Of a stretch of 64,000 nt of DNA, positions 1 to 8,376 are shown in pieces. Numbering within the stretch: the first letter of the stretch is position 1; every line of letters begins with the position of its first letter. The translations under genes were made by a program, and so were the position numbers. This DNA is from Streptomyces sp. CG 926 (GTDB lineage Bacteria; Actinomycetota; Actinomycetes; Streptomycetales; Streptomycetaceae), in contig NZ_QGGZ01000008.1 of assembly GCF_003148825.1 (NCBI RefSeq), positions 1 to 64,000 on the forward strand. Reading direction: 5' to 3'. Below the pieces are notes generated by a model, which was given only the letters and a program-made list of their open reading frames with translations, did no database searches and had not been told where the DNA came from.

Positions 1-101
1 CCCGAGTACGTCCAGTACACGGGCGCCCCTCCGCCTTGCGATGCACCGCACCGGACGACCCGGGCTCACCCGACAAGATCCGAAAGAGACGGCCTGACCC
101 C

Positions 102-1070
102 TCAGCGGCGGGACCAGCGCTCCGTCAGGGTGGTGAGTGCGGCCGTGGCCCGGTCGAGGCCGCGGTCGTCGCCCCGGAGCGTCTTGTTCAGCTCGACGTG
201 CAGGAAGCGGGACCGCCGGTCGGCGGCGGTCCGGCCCTGTTCGTTCTCCCGGCCGGCGAGCTTGCAGCGCGCGGAGTACGCCGTGCACACCTCCAGGCCG
301 TCCCGCCGCAGCGCGGCGGTCAGCAGTTCGGCGTCCGCTACGGCGCTGTCGCCGGCTCCCGTGGAGACCACCGCGTCGCGGCCGCGGAACGACTCGTCGG
401 CGAACCCGTGCAGCTGGACCCCCGGCAGGTTCCGCCGGGCCAGTTCCTCCACCACCCCGTGGAAGATCGAGTCGTCGCGGTGCGCCACGTCCGCCGCCCC
501 GTCCTCGCCCGCGTCGCGGTGGGCCCCCGCGAGCACGAGCACCCCGCCGGGCGCGCTGCGCAGCACCCGTGCCCCCAGGAGTTCGGTGCGGGCGTCGGCG
601 ACGGGGTGGGGGACCTGGACCGACCAGCGCGCGGGCTCCTCCAGGTCGACGTACACCCGGCCCCAGCCGCGGCTGGTGTGGCCCGATTCACTCACCGCGT
701 CCGCCACCTCGGCGTACCGGCGTCCGGTGGCGGAGTCCGTGACCACGCGGAGGGTGAAGTCGATCTCGGCGAGGCCGGTCCGGGCCGCTTCCGGATCCCC
801 GTCGAGCAGGTGGGCGAACGCCTTGGTGAACGCCGATCGTTCCTGCTCGGTGGGGGTGCGGTAGCCGCCTTTCGCGCCGAAGCCGGCGGTGAGGTCGGCG
901 ATCCGCCGCTCCAGGTCGGTGCCGGCGGTGCGCTGGGGGGCGGGACCGGCCTGGCGGGCCGGGGGTGCGCTTCCCGGGCCCGACGGCCAAAAAGCCCAAA
1001 CGGCACAAAACGCGACGAAGGTGCCGCACAGAACCGCGATCGTTATCCGCCTGGTCCGTGGAGCGTTCAT
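102..1070 (-). CDS. membrane-anchored putative zinc hydrolase, divergent from the PGA-type operon
   Basis: A 322-residue protein with a short basic N-terminus followed by one membrane segment or signal anchor (about residues 9-29), so the rest should lie outside the membrane. The folded part has spaced His/Asp/Glu motifs: VPHPVAD, AGAHRDAG, DVAHRDDSIFH and LHGF, then VSTGAG and RFLHVELN near the C-terminus. This pattern resembles metal-dependent hydrolases of the phosphorylase/hydrolase fold (N-formylglutamate amidohydrolases and PGA hydrolases belong to that fold), but I recognise no exact family. The ATG at 1070 was chosen over an upstream GTG because it directly precedes the membrane segment. 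It is transcribed divergently from the capB/capC operon, about 90 bp away. A role in trimming or releasing poly-gamma-glutamate is inferred from position only. Confidence 0.6.
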   Translation of the reverse strand: MNAPRTRRITIAVLCGTFVAFCAVWAFWPSGPGSAPPARQAGPAPQRTAGTDLERRIADLTAGFGAKGGYRTPTEQERSAFTKAFAHLLDGDPEAARTGLAEIDFTLRVVTDSATGRRYAEVADAVSESGHTSRGWGRVYVDLEEPARWSVQVPHPVADARTELLGARVLRSAPGGVLVLAGAHRDAGEDGAADVAHRDDSIFHGVVEELARRNLPGVQLHGFADESFRGRDAVVSTGAGDSAVADAELLTAALRRDGLEVCTAYSARCKLAGRENEQGRTAADRRSRFLHVELNKTLRGDDRGLDRATAALTTLTERWSRR

Positions 1071-1162
1071 AGTCGTACGAAAATAGCGGAGTGATGTCTT
1101 CCGTTTTTCATCACGCCCCCTAGGCCGCACCGGCTCCAGGACAGACCGAAGAGGAGCCCGCG

Positions 1163-3454
1163 TTGGCCGCGTTGCGACCGAAGCGGCGGCACCGGACCCG
1201 CCGTCGGGCCGACATGTCGCTGCTGGGCGGCATCCGCCCGCCCATCGCGGCCCTGTCCGCCGTGCTGCTGGCCCTCGCCGCCCTCACCGCGTTCCAACTC
1301 GGTCACGTGGGCCGGGAGAGCGTACCGCCGGCCGTCCGCACCTCCCAGCAGTACTTCGCCGAGGACGGTGCCATCGCCCTGCGCGCCTCCCTGGACGAGA
1401 GCATCACGGACATCGGCCGGACCGCCTCCCTGTTCCGCTCCGGCGAACCGGTCTCGCCCGACTCCGTGCTCGACAAGCTCGGCAGCGTCTACCAGAAGTG
1501 GCGCGGCACGGCCGTGATCGAGATCAAGTCGGGCCGACTGGAGGCGCAGCGCGGCGAGAACCTCCCGCTGACCGCCCTCGACCTGACCACCCTCGACGGG
1601 GACTCCGGCCTCGCCCCCCGCATGGTCCGGCTGGAGAACGGCGAGACCCGCCTGCTCACCCTCGCCCTGCTGTCCTGGCCCGACCGCCCCCAGCAGCTCC
1701 TGGTTGCCTCCAGCAGCCTGAAGGTCCCGGGCATCAGCCTCGGCAGGTCCCGCGCGATCGCCGTCCTCGACTCCTCCGGCCAGGTCCTCGGCAGCGACGG
1801 CGTCGGTGGGTCCGGGCAGGAGCGGAAGCAGCTCGCGAAGTTCGCGAAGACCGTCGCCCAGAAGGCCGACCGGCACCCCCTCCAGGCCAAGGAACCCGGC
1901 TCCGGCGGCTTCGCCGGCGTCAGCGGCAGCCTGCTCGGGGACGTCGAGGACGGCCACCGCTCCGTGGCCGGCTACGCGAAGCTCACCGGTTCGCAGCCCG
2001 GCGTGGGCACCGACGCTACCGCCCTCGGCCTCACCGTCGTCTCCTTCGTCGGCGTCACCGAGGAACGTTCGGCCGCCGTCGACTCCTTCTTCTGGATCGC
2101 CGCGTCCGCCGCCCTGCTGGTGCTCGGCGCACTGGCCGTCGCCCTGCTCGTGACCACCGTCCAGCGCCCGCTGCTCCAGCTGTTCCTGGAAAGCCGCCGG
2201 ATCGGCCGCGGCGACCTGAACCGGCCGGTCACCCTGCCCAAGTACGGCGAGGCCGCCCGCATCGGCGCCGCCCTCGACCGACTGCGCCGGCAGCTCCTCG
2301 GCGAACCCGCGGCGCGGACCGAGGGCCCGCACGGCGGCCGCCGCTCCCGCATCGGCACCCGCGCCCTCCTCGCGGTGTGCGGGACCCTGCTCCTGGTGTG
2401 GTCGGCGCCGCTGCTGCTGACGCTCAACCGCGCGGGGGCCTCCGTAGCCGTGCCCAGGTCGATCGTCGACGACCAGCGCGAACGCACCGACACCCTGGCC
2501 GACCGGGTACGCCGCGCCCTCAACGAAGGACACGCCGACCTCACCTCCGTCGCCTCCGTCATCACCGCCGAGAACACCCCCGGCGAGCTGACCGAGCTGC
2601 TGGAACGCACCCGCAACCAGCACGGACGCTACGCGTCCCTCTACGTCCTGGGCGCCGACGGCACCGTCCTCGCCCGCACCGGCGGCGCACCCCACCACCC
2701 CGCCGGCCGAGGCCCCTCGAAACAGCCCGTCACCCTCGTCGACAGCGGCAACCGGCCGGTCATCACCGAGTACGCCGAGGCACCCGGCCTCGCCGGCGCC
2801 GCCGTGGTCGGCGAGCTGCGCATCGACTTCCTCAACGCCCTGCTCAAGCGACCCGGCCTCGGCGAGGTCCGCGTCGTCGACGCCCAGCACCGGGTGATCG
2901 GCGGCAACAACGGCTACCTGGCCTTCGCCCCGCTGTCGGACACCGATCTCGACGCCCTGGTGAACGCCGCGAACGAGAAGGGCGCCCCGAACGACAAGGC
3001 GGCGAAGGGCCCGCACGCCAGGAGCGCCCTGATCCGCAAGGGCGACCTCGCCGTCGCCGCCGCCGCGCCGATGACCGGTGGCGGCGTGGCCCAGCCGCTG
3101 GGCTGGACCGTCGTCACCCGGCAGCCGGCCAAGGGCCTGGAGATCGCCGCGTACACCGCGCAGAACCGCACCGTCCTGGCCGGACTGCTCGGCCTCACGG
3201 GCGCCGCGGCCTGCCTCGGCTGGCTGCACATCATCGTGGTGCGCCCGTTGCGCGACCTCGCCCGCCGCGCGGAGGCCTTGGCCGACGGCGACCGCCGCAC
3301 CGTCGTCTACCCGACCCACCACGACGAGGTCGGCGCCGTCGCCCGCAGCCTCGAAGTCGTCCGCCATCAGCTGCTGGAACAGCGCAAGCGGGACGCCGTC
3401 GGTGGCGCCACCGCCCCGACGCCCGGCCCCGCCACCCCGGCCGGAAGGACCTGA
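1163..3454 (+). CDS. double-HAMP membrane protein of the PGA-type operon, no output domain
   Basis: A 763-residue protein with two copies of a sensor-like layout: membrane segment (about 26-48), large extracytoplasmic domain, membrane segment (about 309-332), cytoplasmic HAMP-like linker to about 385; then membrane segment (about 396-420), second extracytoplasmic domain, membrane segment (about 670-693) and a second HAMP ending near 745. After it only a Pro/Thr-rich tail follows: no kinase, cyclase, GGDEF or chemoreceptor domain. It starts with TTG behind a GAGGAG ribosome site at 1151-1156. The capB start lies 4 nt after its stop, so the two are surely co-transcribed. In known PGA loci the third membrane partner is CapA/PgsA; this protein has no CapA-like phosphoesterase motifs but occupies that slot in the operon. 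Its function is unknown. Confidence 0.75.
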   Translation: MAALRPKRRHRTRRRADMSLLGGIRPPIAALSAVLLALAALTAFQLGHVGRESVPPAVRTSQQYFAEDGAIALRASLDESITDIGRTASLFRSGEPVSPDSVLDKLGSVYQKWRGTAVIEIKSGRLEAQRGENLPLTALDLTTLDGDSGLAPRMVRLENGETRLLTLALLSWPDRPQQLLVASSSLKVPGISLGRSRAIAVLDSSGQVLGSDGVGGSGQERKQLAKFAKTVAQKADRHPLQAKEPGSGGFAGVSGSLLGDVEDGHRSVAGYAKLTGSQPGVGTDATALGLTVVSFVGVTEERSAAVDSFFWIAASAALLVLGALAVALLVTTVQRPLLQLFLESRRIGRGDLNRPVTLPKYGEAARIGAALDRLRRQLLGEPAARTEGPHGGRRSRIGTRALLAVCGTLLLVWSAPLLLTLNRAGASVAVPRSIVDDQRERTDTLADRVRRALNEGHADLTSVASVITAENTPGELTELLERTRNQHGRYASLYVLGADGTVLARTGGAPHHPAGRGPSKQPVTLVDSGNRPVITEYAEAPGLAGAAVVGELRIDFLNALLKRPGLGEVRVVDAQHRVIGGNNGYLAFAPLSDTDLDALVNAANEKGAPNDKAAKGPHARSALIRKGDLAVAAAAPMTGGGVAQPLGWTVVTRQPAKGLEIAAYTAQNRTVLAGLLGLTGAAACLGWLHIIVVRPLRDLARRAEALADGDRRTVVYPTHHDEVGAVARSLEVVRHQLLEQRKRDAVGGATAPTPGPATPAGRT

Positions 3455-3457
3455 CCC

Positions 3458-4981
3458 GTGCTCTTCCTCTACTGCGTGCTGCTCTTCAGCTGCCTGGTCA
3501 TGCTCGTCGCGGGCGTCGTCGAGCAGCGCCGGCACTACGCCAACCTCGCGCACATACCGAACCGGGTGCTCGTCAACGGCATCCGCGGCAAGAGCTCCAT
3601 CACCCGGCTGTGCGCGGGAGCCCTGCGCGGCGGCGGGCTGGTGACGGTCGCCAAGACCACGGGCACCGCGGCCCGCTTCATCCACCCGGACGCCACCGAG
3701 GAGCCCGTCCACCGGAAGTTCGGCATCGCCAACGTCGTCGAGCAGATCGGCATCGTCCGGCGCGCCGCCGCCTACCGGCCGCACGCGCTGGTCATGGAGT
3801 GCATGGCGGTCATGCCGGCGCTCCAGGAGATCAACCAGTCGAAGCTGATCCAGTCGACCATCGGCGTGCTCTGCAACGTCCGCGAGGACCACGTCGCCGA
3901 GATGGGCCCCACCCTCGACGACATCGCCCGCTCCCTGTCGCGCTCGATGCCGCACGGCGGAATCTGCGTCACCGCCGAGAAGGAACGCTTCCACGTCCTC
4001 CAGGAGGAGGCCGACGCGCGCAACTGCACCCTCGTCTACGCCGACCCCGACACGGTCGGCGACGACGAGCTGCGCGGCTTCAGCTGGTTCACCTTCAAGG
4101 AGAACGTCGCCATCGCGCTCACCGTCGCCGAGCTCCTCGGCGTCGACCGCGAGACCGCCCTCCAGGGGATGTACGACGCCCCGCCGGACCCCGGTGTGCT
4201 CTCCGTCGAGCGGTACGTGGCCCCCGGCGGCAAGCGCGTCCGCTTCGCCAACGTCTTCGCCGCGAACGACCCCGAGTCGACGCTGATGAACATCAACCAG
4301 CTCCTCGAACTCGGCGCCGTCGACCGCCCCCTCAACGTCGTGATCAACTGCCGCCCCGACCGCGTCGAGCGCAACGGCCAGATGGGCGCGATCGTTCCGG
4401 ACCTGATGCCCGACAAGGTCTTCGTCATCGGGCACCCGGCCAAGAGCGCCATCGACGCGATCCCGGCCGAGTGGCGCGGGCGCGCCGTCGACCTCGGCGG
4501 CGACCAGCGCGACGGCGAGGAGTTCATGAACGAGCTGCTCGGCCACCTGGGCGAGAGCTCCTCGCTGGTCGCCATCGGCAACATCCACGGCCAGGGCGAG
4601 ATCCTCCTGGAACACCTGGCGGAACTCCCCGGCTTCGAGGACGAGCCCGACCCCGAGGAAGCCCACGGGGCGGCCCGGGACCACGAGGGCGCCGTTCCCC
4701 GGCAGGCCGCGCCGGTGCAGCCGCCGTACGTGCCGCACCTCGACCCGTACGCCGACCTCACCGCCGCCCAGGAGGCCCGGTACGCGCAGCCCCCGGTGCC
4801 ACGGCAGTACGTCCACCCGCCGCAGCAGCAGGCGCGACCGGCCCCGCAGGGCCGGCCGCCGCACGAGGGGCAGGGCCCGTACCCGCCGCAGCCACGGCCG
4901 CCGCACGAGCGGCCCTGGCCGCCCCACCCGTACGAGCCCCACCCGAACCCGCAGTGGCAGAGCCCAGGAGAACCCCGTTGA
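3458..4981 (+). CDS. capB: poly-gamma-glutamate synthase CapB/PgsB family (amide ligase)
   Basis: Member of the Mur-ligase-like CapB/PgsB family, which joins glutamate through gamma-amide bonds using ATP at the inner face of the membrane. It has an N-terminal membrane segment (about residues 2-20), the nucleotide-binding loop NGIRGKSSITRL (about 43-54), the conserved NVREDHVAEMG block, and IGNIHGQG near residue 378. The catalytic core ends near residue 395, the usual length of the family; about 110 further residues form a Pro/Gln/His-rich tail that is unusual. It starts with GTG behind GGAAGGA and its stop overlaps the capC start. Family assignment is firm; the polymer actually made (glutamate chirality, wall-linked or released) cannot be told from sequence. 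Confidence 0.92.
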   Translation: MLFLYCVLLFSCLVMLVAGVVEQRRHYANLAHIPNRVLVNGIRGKSSITRLCAGALRGGGLVTVAKTTGTAARFIHPDATEEPVHRKFGIANVVEQIGIVRRAAAYRPHALVMECMAVMPALQEINQSKLIQSTIGVLCNVREDHVAEMGPTLDDIARSLSRSMPHGGICVTAEKERFHVLQEEADARNCTLVYADPDTVGDDELRGFSWFTFKENVAIALTVAELLGVDRETALQGMYDAPPDPGVLSVERYVAPGGKRVRFANVFAANDPESTLMNINQLLELGAVDRPLNVVINCRPDRVERNGQMGAIVPDLMPDKVFVIGHPAKSAIDAIPAEWRGRAVDLGGDQRDGEEFMNELLGHLGESSSLVAIGNIHGQGEILLEHLAELPGFEDEPDPEEAHGAARDHEGAVPRQAAPVQPPYVPHLDPYADLTAAQEARYAQPPVPRQYVHPPQQQARPAPQGRPPHEGQGPYPPQPRPPHERPWPPHPYEPHPNPQWQSPGEPR

Positions 4982-5460
4982 TCCCCGCAGTCCTCACCCC
5001 CGAGATCGCCGCGATCGGCATCGCGCTGGGCCTGCTGTTCTCCCTGCTCTGCTACCTGACGACGAACCTCTCGCCCGGCGGCATGATCACCCCCGGCTGG
5101 CTGGCGCTCACCCTCATCGAGGACCTGCAGCGCGCCGCGCTCGTCGTCGGCATCACCGCCCTGACGTACGCGCTCACCCTGGTCACCCAGAAGTTCGTCA
5201 TCCTCTACGGCAAGCGCCTGTTCGCGGCCGTCGTCCTCATCGGAGTCCTCCTCCAGGCCACGGTGGTGATCGTGCTCCAGATGAAGTTCCCGCTGCTGTA
5301 CGCGAACCAGACCCTCGGCTTCATCGTCCCCGGACTGATCGCGTACCAGCTCGTGCGTCAGCCCAAGGGCGCCACGCTGCTCGCCACCGGCTCCGCGACC
5401 CTCATGACGTACGTCGTCCTGACCTCGGGCATCCTGCTCGGCTTCATGCCGCACGCCTGA
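4978..5460 (+). CDS. capC: poly-gamma-glutamate synthase membrane subunit CapC/PgsC
   Basis: A 160-residue integral membrane protein with about five hydrophobic segments, matching the usual 140-160-residue length of CapC/PgsC, the partner of CapB in the PGA synthase complex. Typical family stretches are LSPGGMITPGWLAL near the N-terminus and NQTLGFIVPGLIAYQL near residue 110. The only start in frame that keeps the first helix is TTG at 4978, which overlaps the capB stop codon by three bases, so translation is probably coupled. A seven-copy heptanucleotide repeat starts at the base after the stop codon. Confidence 0.9.
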   Translation: MIPAVLTPEIAAIGIALGLLFSLLCYLTTNLSPGGMITPGWLALTLIEDLQRAALVVGITALTYALTLVTQKFVILYGKRLFAAVVLIGVLLQATVVIVLQMKFPLLYANQTLGFIVPGLIAYQLVRQPKGATLLATGSATLMTYVVLTSGILLGFMPHA

Positions 5461-5509
5461 CCGACGCCCGACGCCCGCCGCCCGACGCCCGACGCCCGAC
5501 GCCCGACGC
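5461..5509. repeat. heptanucleotide tandem repeat (CCGACGC)7
   Basis: Seven head-to-tail copies of CCGACGC; the third copy has one change (CCGCCGC). The array begins at the first base after the capC stop codon and lies 49 bp upstream of the NlpC/P60 start. The unit length is not a multiple of three, and copy-number change would alter the spacing between the two genes. Confidence 0.95.
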
Positions 5510-5558
5510 ACGCCCGACCGTCGCCGGCCCGACCACCCGCACCGCCCGGAGCACACCG

Positions 5559-6629
5559 ATGACCGCCAAGCCCGCCCGCCGCACCCACCCCGTCCTGCAC
5601 GCCGCCGTCGTGGCGGTCCTGCTGGCCGGCAGCACGTACTTCACCTACGAGCTGCGCAAGGAGGAGCAGGCCAAGGCCCCCGCGGTGCTGCACGTCACCG
5701 ACCGGGCGCACCAGGTCGGCGCCCAGGAAGGCGCCCAGAAATGGGAGCGGCTCAAGAACCCGGAGCGCTCGGTCCTGCGCGGCGCGGACGGCGCCGTCCT
5801 CGCCACCTTCACCGACGGCGCGCGCACCGCGTCGCTCACCGGCAAGAGCCGCACCTTCACCGAGCCGGCCACCACCGCCACCCGCGTCGTCACCGAGACC
5901 TGGGTCCGCCTGCTGCCGGAGAGCTGGCGAAACGGCGCGGAGCGCGAGCGCTGGTTCCAGGACTGGTTCAAGAAGTACTACGGGAGCGAGGAGGACGACC
6001 TCTTCGCCATCGCCTTCCAGTACGGGGACCAGGCACCGGTCAAGAAGGACGCGGCCGGCGTCCAGTACGCGGGCGACGCCGCCTTCGGTCCGCTCAACCC
6101 GAACGGCTCCGAGGGCAACGACCTCCGCCTGGAGCAGTCGGACTTCTACGACTACCTCGGCATCCCGTACACCTTCCGCAACGGCACCACGGAACGGCCG
6201 GAGAAGGCCAAGTACCGGGCCATGGACTGTTCCGGCTTCATCCGCACGGTCTTCGGGTACCGCGGCCGCTTCCCCCTGATGGCCTCCGACACCGCGGGCA
6301 ACGGACTGCCGCGCACCGCCAACGGGATGGCCCGCTCCAAGGTCGGGGTGGACATCCTGGCCCTGGGGGGCGTGGGCGCGCAGGACCGGCCGGCCTCCGT
6401 CGACGTCCTCCAGCCGGGCGACCTGGTGTTCTTCAAGCTCGACGCGCGCACCGGCGAGCGTCTCGACCACACCGGCATGTACCTCGGCAACGACACCGAC
6501 GGGCACAAGATCTTCATCTCGAGCCGCGAAGAGGCCAACGGGCCCACCATCGGTGACAAGGGCGGCGCCTCCCGCCTCGACGGCAACGGTTACTACGCCG
6601 CCGCCCTGCGCAGCGCCAAGCGCCTGTGA
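5559..6629 (+). CDS. NlpC/P60-family peptidase of the PGA-type operon
   Basis: A 356-residue protein with an N-terminal signal anchor (about residues 11-30), a 170-residue middle region of unknown function and a C-terminal NlpC/P60 domain. The catalytic Cys is C224 in MDCSGFIR and the His is H304 in LDHTGMYLG. NlpC/P60 enzymes cut gamma-D-glutamyl bonds in peptidoglycan, and the Bacillus PGA depolymerase PgdS is built on the same domain, so a role in cutting or releasing poly-gamma-glutamate fits the context. It follows capC after 98 bp containing a tandem repeat, with GGAG before the ATG. A plain peptidoglycan hydrolase is the alternative. Confidence 0.85.
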   Translation: MTAKPARRTHPVLHAAVVAVLLAGSTYFTYELRKEEQAKAPAVLHVTDRAHQVGAQEGAQKWERLKNPERSVLRGADGAVLATFTDGARTASLTGKSRTFTEPATTATRVVTETWVRLLPESWRNGAERERWFQDWFKKYYGSEEDDLFAIAFQYGDQAPVKKDAAGVQYAGDAAFGPLNPNGSEGNDLRLEQSDFYDYLGIPYTFRNGTTERPEKAKYRAMDCSGFIRTVFGYRGRFPLMASDTAGNGLPRTANGMARSKVGVDILALGGVGAQDRPASVDVLQPGDLVFFKLDARTGERLDHTGMYLGNDTDGHKIFISSREEANGPTIGDKGGASRLDGNGYYAAALRSAKRL

Positions 6630-6696
6630 CCCGACCGTCCGCGCGGCCCGCCGACCGCCTGCCCGCCGACCCGCCGGCCCGCGTACCGGGCATATG

Positions 6697-6742
6697 AAAA
6701 GGCGGGACCAGGCGGACCCCCGTCCGCTCGATCCCGCCTTTT
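6697..6742. terminator. bidirectional hairpin terminator
   Basis: Stem AAAAGGCGGGA paired with TCCCGCCTTTT around a 24-base loop that can itself fold. The A/T tracts at both ends make it usable from either side, between the convergent NlpC/P60 gene and sigQ. Confidence 0.85.
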
Positions 6743-6810
6743 CCCCCGCGGCCCCCGCCCCACCCCCGTAGGACGGGCCCCCTGGCCCGATGGCTTCTGT
6801 CTGGGCCGCG

Positions 6811-7509
6811 TTACGCGACCAGCTCCTCGAAGGACTCCGCCTCGTCACGGCCGAAGCTGAGCGCCTCGTCCTCCCGCAGGCGGCGCAGCGAGCGCCAGAT
6901 GCTCGACTTCACGGTGCCGACGCTGATGCCGAGGATCTCCGCGATCTCCGGGTCCGTGCGGCCCTCGTAGTAACGGAGCACCAGCATCGTGCGCTGCGGC
7001 TCCGGGATCCGGGTCAGGGCCTGCCACAGCACCGCGCGCAGCTCCGTACCGCGCATCGCGTCCGTGTCGGAGGCCGTCTCCGGCAGCTCCTCCGTCGGGT
7101 ACTCGTTCAGCTTCCGCCGACGCCACGCGCTGATGTGCAGGTTCGTCATCGTGCGGCGCAGGTAGCCACCGACGGCCGCCTTGTCGCTGATCCGGTCCCA
7201 GGCGCGGTACGTGGAGAACAGCGCGCTCTGCAGCAGGTCCTCGGCCTCGTACCGGTCACCGGTGAGGTGGAAGGCCGTCGCGTACAGGGCGGCACGCCGC
7301 TCCTGGACGTACGCCGTGAACTCCGCCTCGGAGATGGAGGGAGCGGTCCGCTCGGCGGTGGGAACCGCCTGGTACTGGTTTGCGTCAATGGCTACGACGT
7401 GGGCCGGCCGGGGACGGGCGACCGCCACCGTACGGACACCCGCCCGGCGGTTCACATCGTGCAGCCGCGTGACAACCGCGCTGGTGGTGGTGCTGTGCAG
7501 CGTGTTCAT
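6811..7509 (-). CDS. sigQ: ECF-type RNA polymerase sigma factor, SigQ-like
   Basis: A 232-residue sigma-70-family factor. Region 2 covers about residues 62-125 (DRYEAEDLLQSALFSTYRAW and LRRTMTNLHISAWRRRK) and region 4 covers about 160-215 (LTRIPEPQRTMLVLRYYEG with the helix-turn-helix EIAEILGISVGTVKSSIWRSL). A 60-residue N-terminal extension precedes region 2. It is divergent from afsQ1 across 189 bp holding an AfsQ1-type box. In S. coelicolor the gene at this position is sigQ, linked to antibiotic regulation together with AfsQ1/Q2. The ATG at 7509 follows a G-rich ribosome site. Confidence 0.88.
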   Translation of the reverse strand: MNTLHSTTTSAVVTRLHDVNRRAGVRTVAVARPRPAHVVAIDANQYQAVPTAERTAPSISEAEFTAYVQERRAALYATAFHLTGDRYEAEDLLQSALFSTYRAWDRISDKAAVGGYLRRTMTNLHISAWRRRKLNEYPTEELPETASDTDAMRGTELRAVLWQALTRIPEPQRTMLVLRYYEGRTDPEIAEILGISVGTVKSSIWRSLRRLREDEALSFGRDEAESFEELVA

Positions 7510-7602
7510 CTCGCGCCCCCCGTCGTGGAGTGTGTCTGCTTCGGTCCGTTGTGCGTTGATGAAAAGATTGCCCCGCCGACTTAACCGGGGTGTCCGTCGA
7601 CT

Positions 7603-7618
7603 GTCACAGCCGTGTCAC
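7603..7618. promoter_or_regulatory. AfsQ1-type operator GTCAC-N6-GTCAC
   Basis: Two direct repeats GTCAC separated by the six bases AGCCGT. This fits exactly the GTnAC-n6-GTnAC motif described for AfsQ1. It lies between sigQ (-) and afsQ1 (+), 81 bp before the afsQ1 start, where it could control both genes. Confidence 0.85.
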
Positions 7619-7698
7619 AGCGACTTCTGACAGGACACCGACAGGATCACGTCGCGCGACGGTCGAGTTCCCGACGGCCGATGGGTCAGAATGAGCGC

Positions 7699-8376
7699 GT
7701 GCCTTTCCTGTTGCTGATCGAGGACGACGACGCCATCCGCACGGCCCTCGAACTCTCCCTGTCTCGCCAGGGCCACCGTGTGGCCACCGCGGCGACGGGC
7801 GAGGACGGCCTGAAACTGCTGCGCGAGCAGCGGCCGGACCTGATCGTGCTGGACGTGATGCTGCCCGGGATCGACGGCTTCGAGGTGTGCCGGCGGATCC
7901 GGCGCACCGACCAGCTGCCGATCATCCTGCTCACCGCGCGCAGCGACGACATCGACGTGGTCGTCGGACTGGAGTCCGGAGCCGACGACTACGTGGTCAA
8001 GCCCGTCCAGGGCCGGGTCCTCGACGCCCGGATCCGGGCCGTACTGCGCCGCGGCGAGCGCGAGTCGAGCGACTCGGCGAGCTTCGGCTCCCTGGTCATC
8101 GACCGGGCGGCCATGACCGTGACCAAGAACGGCGAGGACCTGCAGCTCACGCCGACCGAGCTGCGGCTGCTGCTCGAACTGAGCCGTCGGCCCGGGCAGG
8201 CGCTCTCGCGCCAGCAGCTGCTGCGGCTGGTCTGGGAGCACGACTACCTCGGTGACTCGCGGCTCGTCGACGCCTGCGTGCAGCGGCTGCGCGCCAAGGT
8301 CGAGGACGTGCCGTCCTCGCCCACCCTGATCCGTACCGTGCGGGGTGTGGGCTACCGCCTGGACTCCCCGCAGTGA
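7699..8376 (+). CDS. afsQ1: OmpR-family response regulator AfsQ1
   Basis: A 225-residue response regulator: receiver domain 1-115 with acidic pocket E8/D9/D10, phospho-acceptor D52 in VLDVMLPG and the conserved Lys in YVVKP; winged-helix DNA-binding domain about 130-224 ending VRGVGYRL. AfsQ1 in Streptomyces is also 225 residues and acts in antibiotic production and nitrogen-related regulation. The GTG at 7699 was preferred over an upstream GTG because it gives the family length and a receiver starting at residue 2. The stop overlaps the start of afsQ2 (GTGA), so the pair is co-translated. Confidence 0.95.
   Translation: MPFLLLIEDDDAIRTALELSLSRQGHRVATAATGEDGLKLLREQRPDLIVLDVMLPGIDGFEVCRRIRRTDQLPIILLTARSDDIDVVVGLESGADDYVVKPVQGRVLDARIRAVLRRGERESSDSASFGSLVIDRAAMTVTKNGEDLQLTPTELRLLLELSRRPGQALSRQQLLRLVWEHDYLGDSRLVDACVQRLRAKVEDVPSSPTLIRTVRGVGYRLDSPQ

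Noticed and set aside
1..101. End of a gene at the left edge of the window
   Set aside because: No frame in the first 100 bases reads like a conserved C-terminus on either strand.
1067..4942. 1291-codon open frame on the minus strand across the PGA-type operon
   Set aside because: It is the antisense shadow of the HAMP protein and capB. Its product is Gly/Val/Asp low-complexity, and the plus-strand genes have clear domains.
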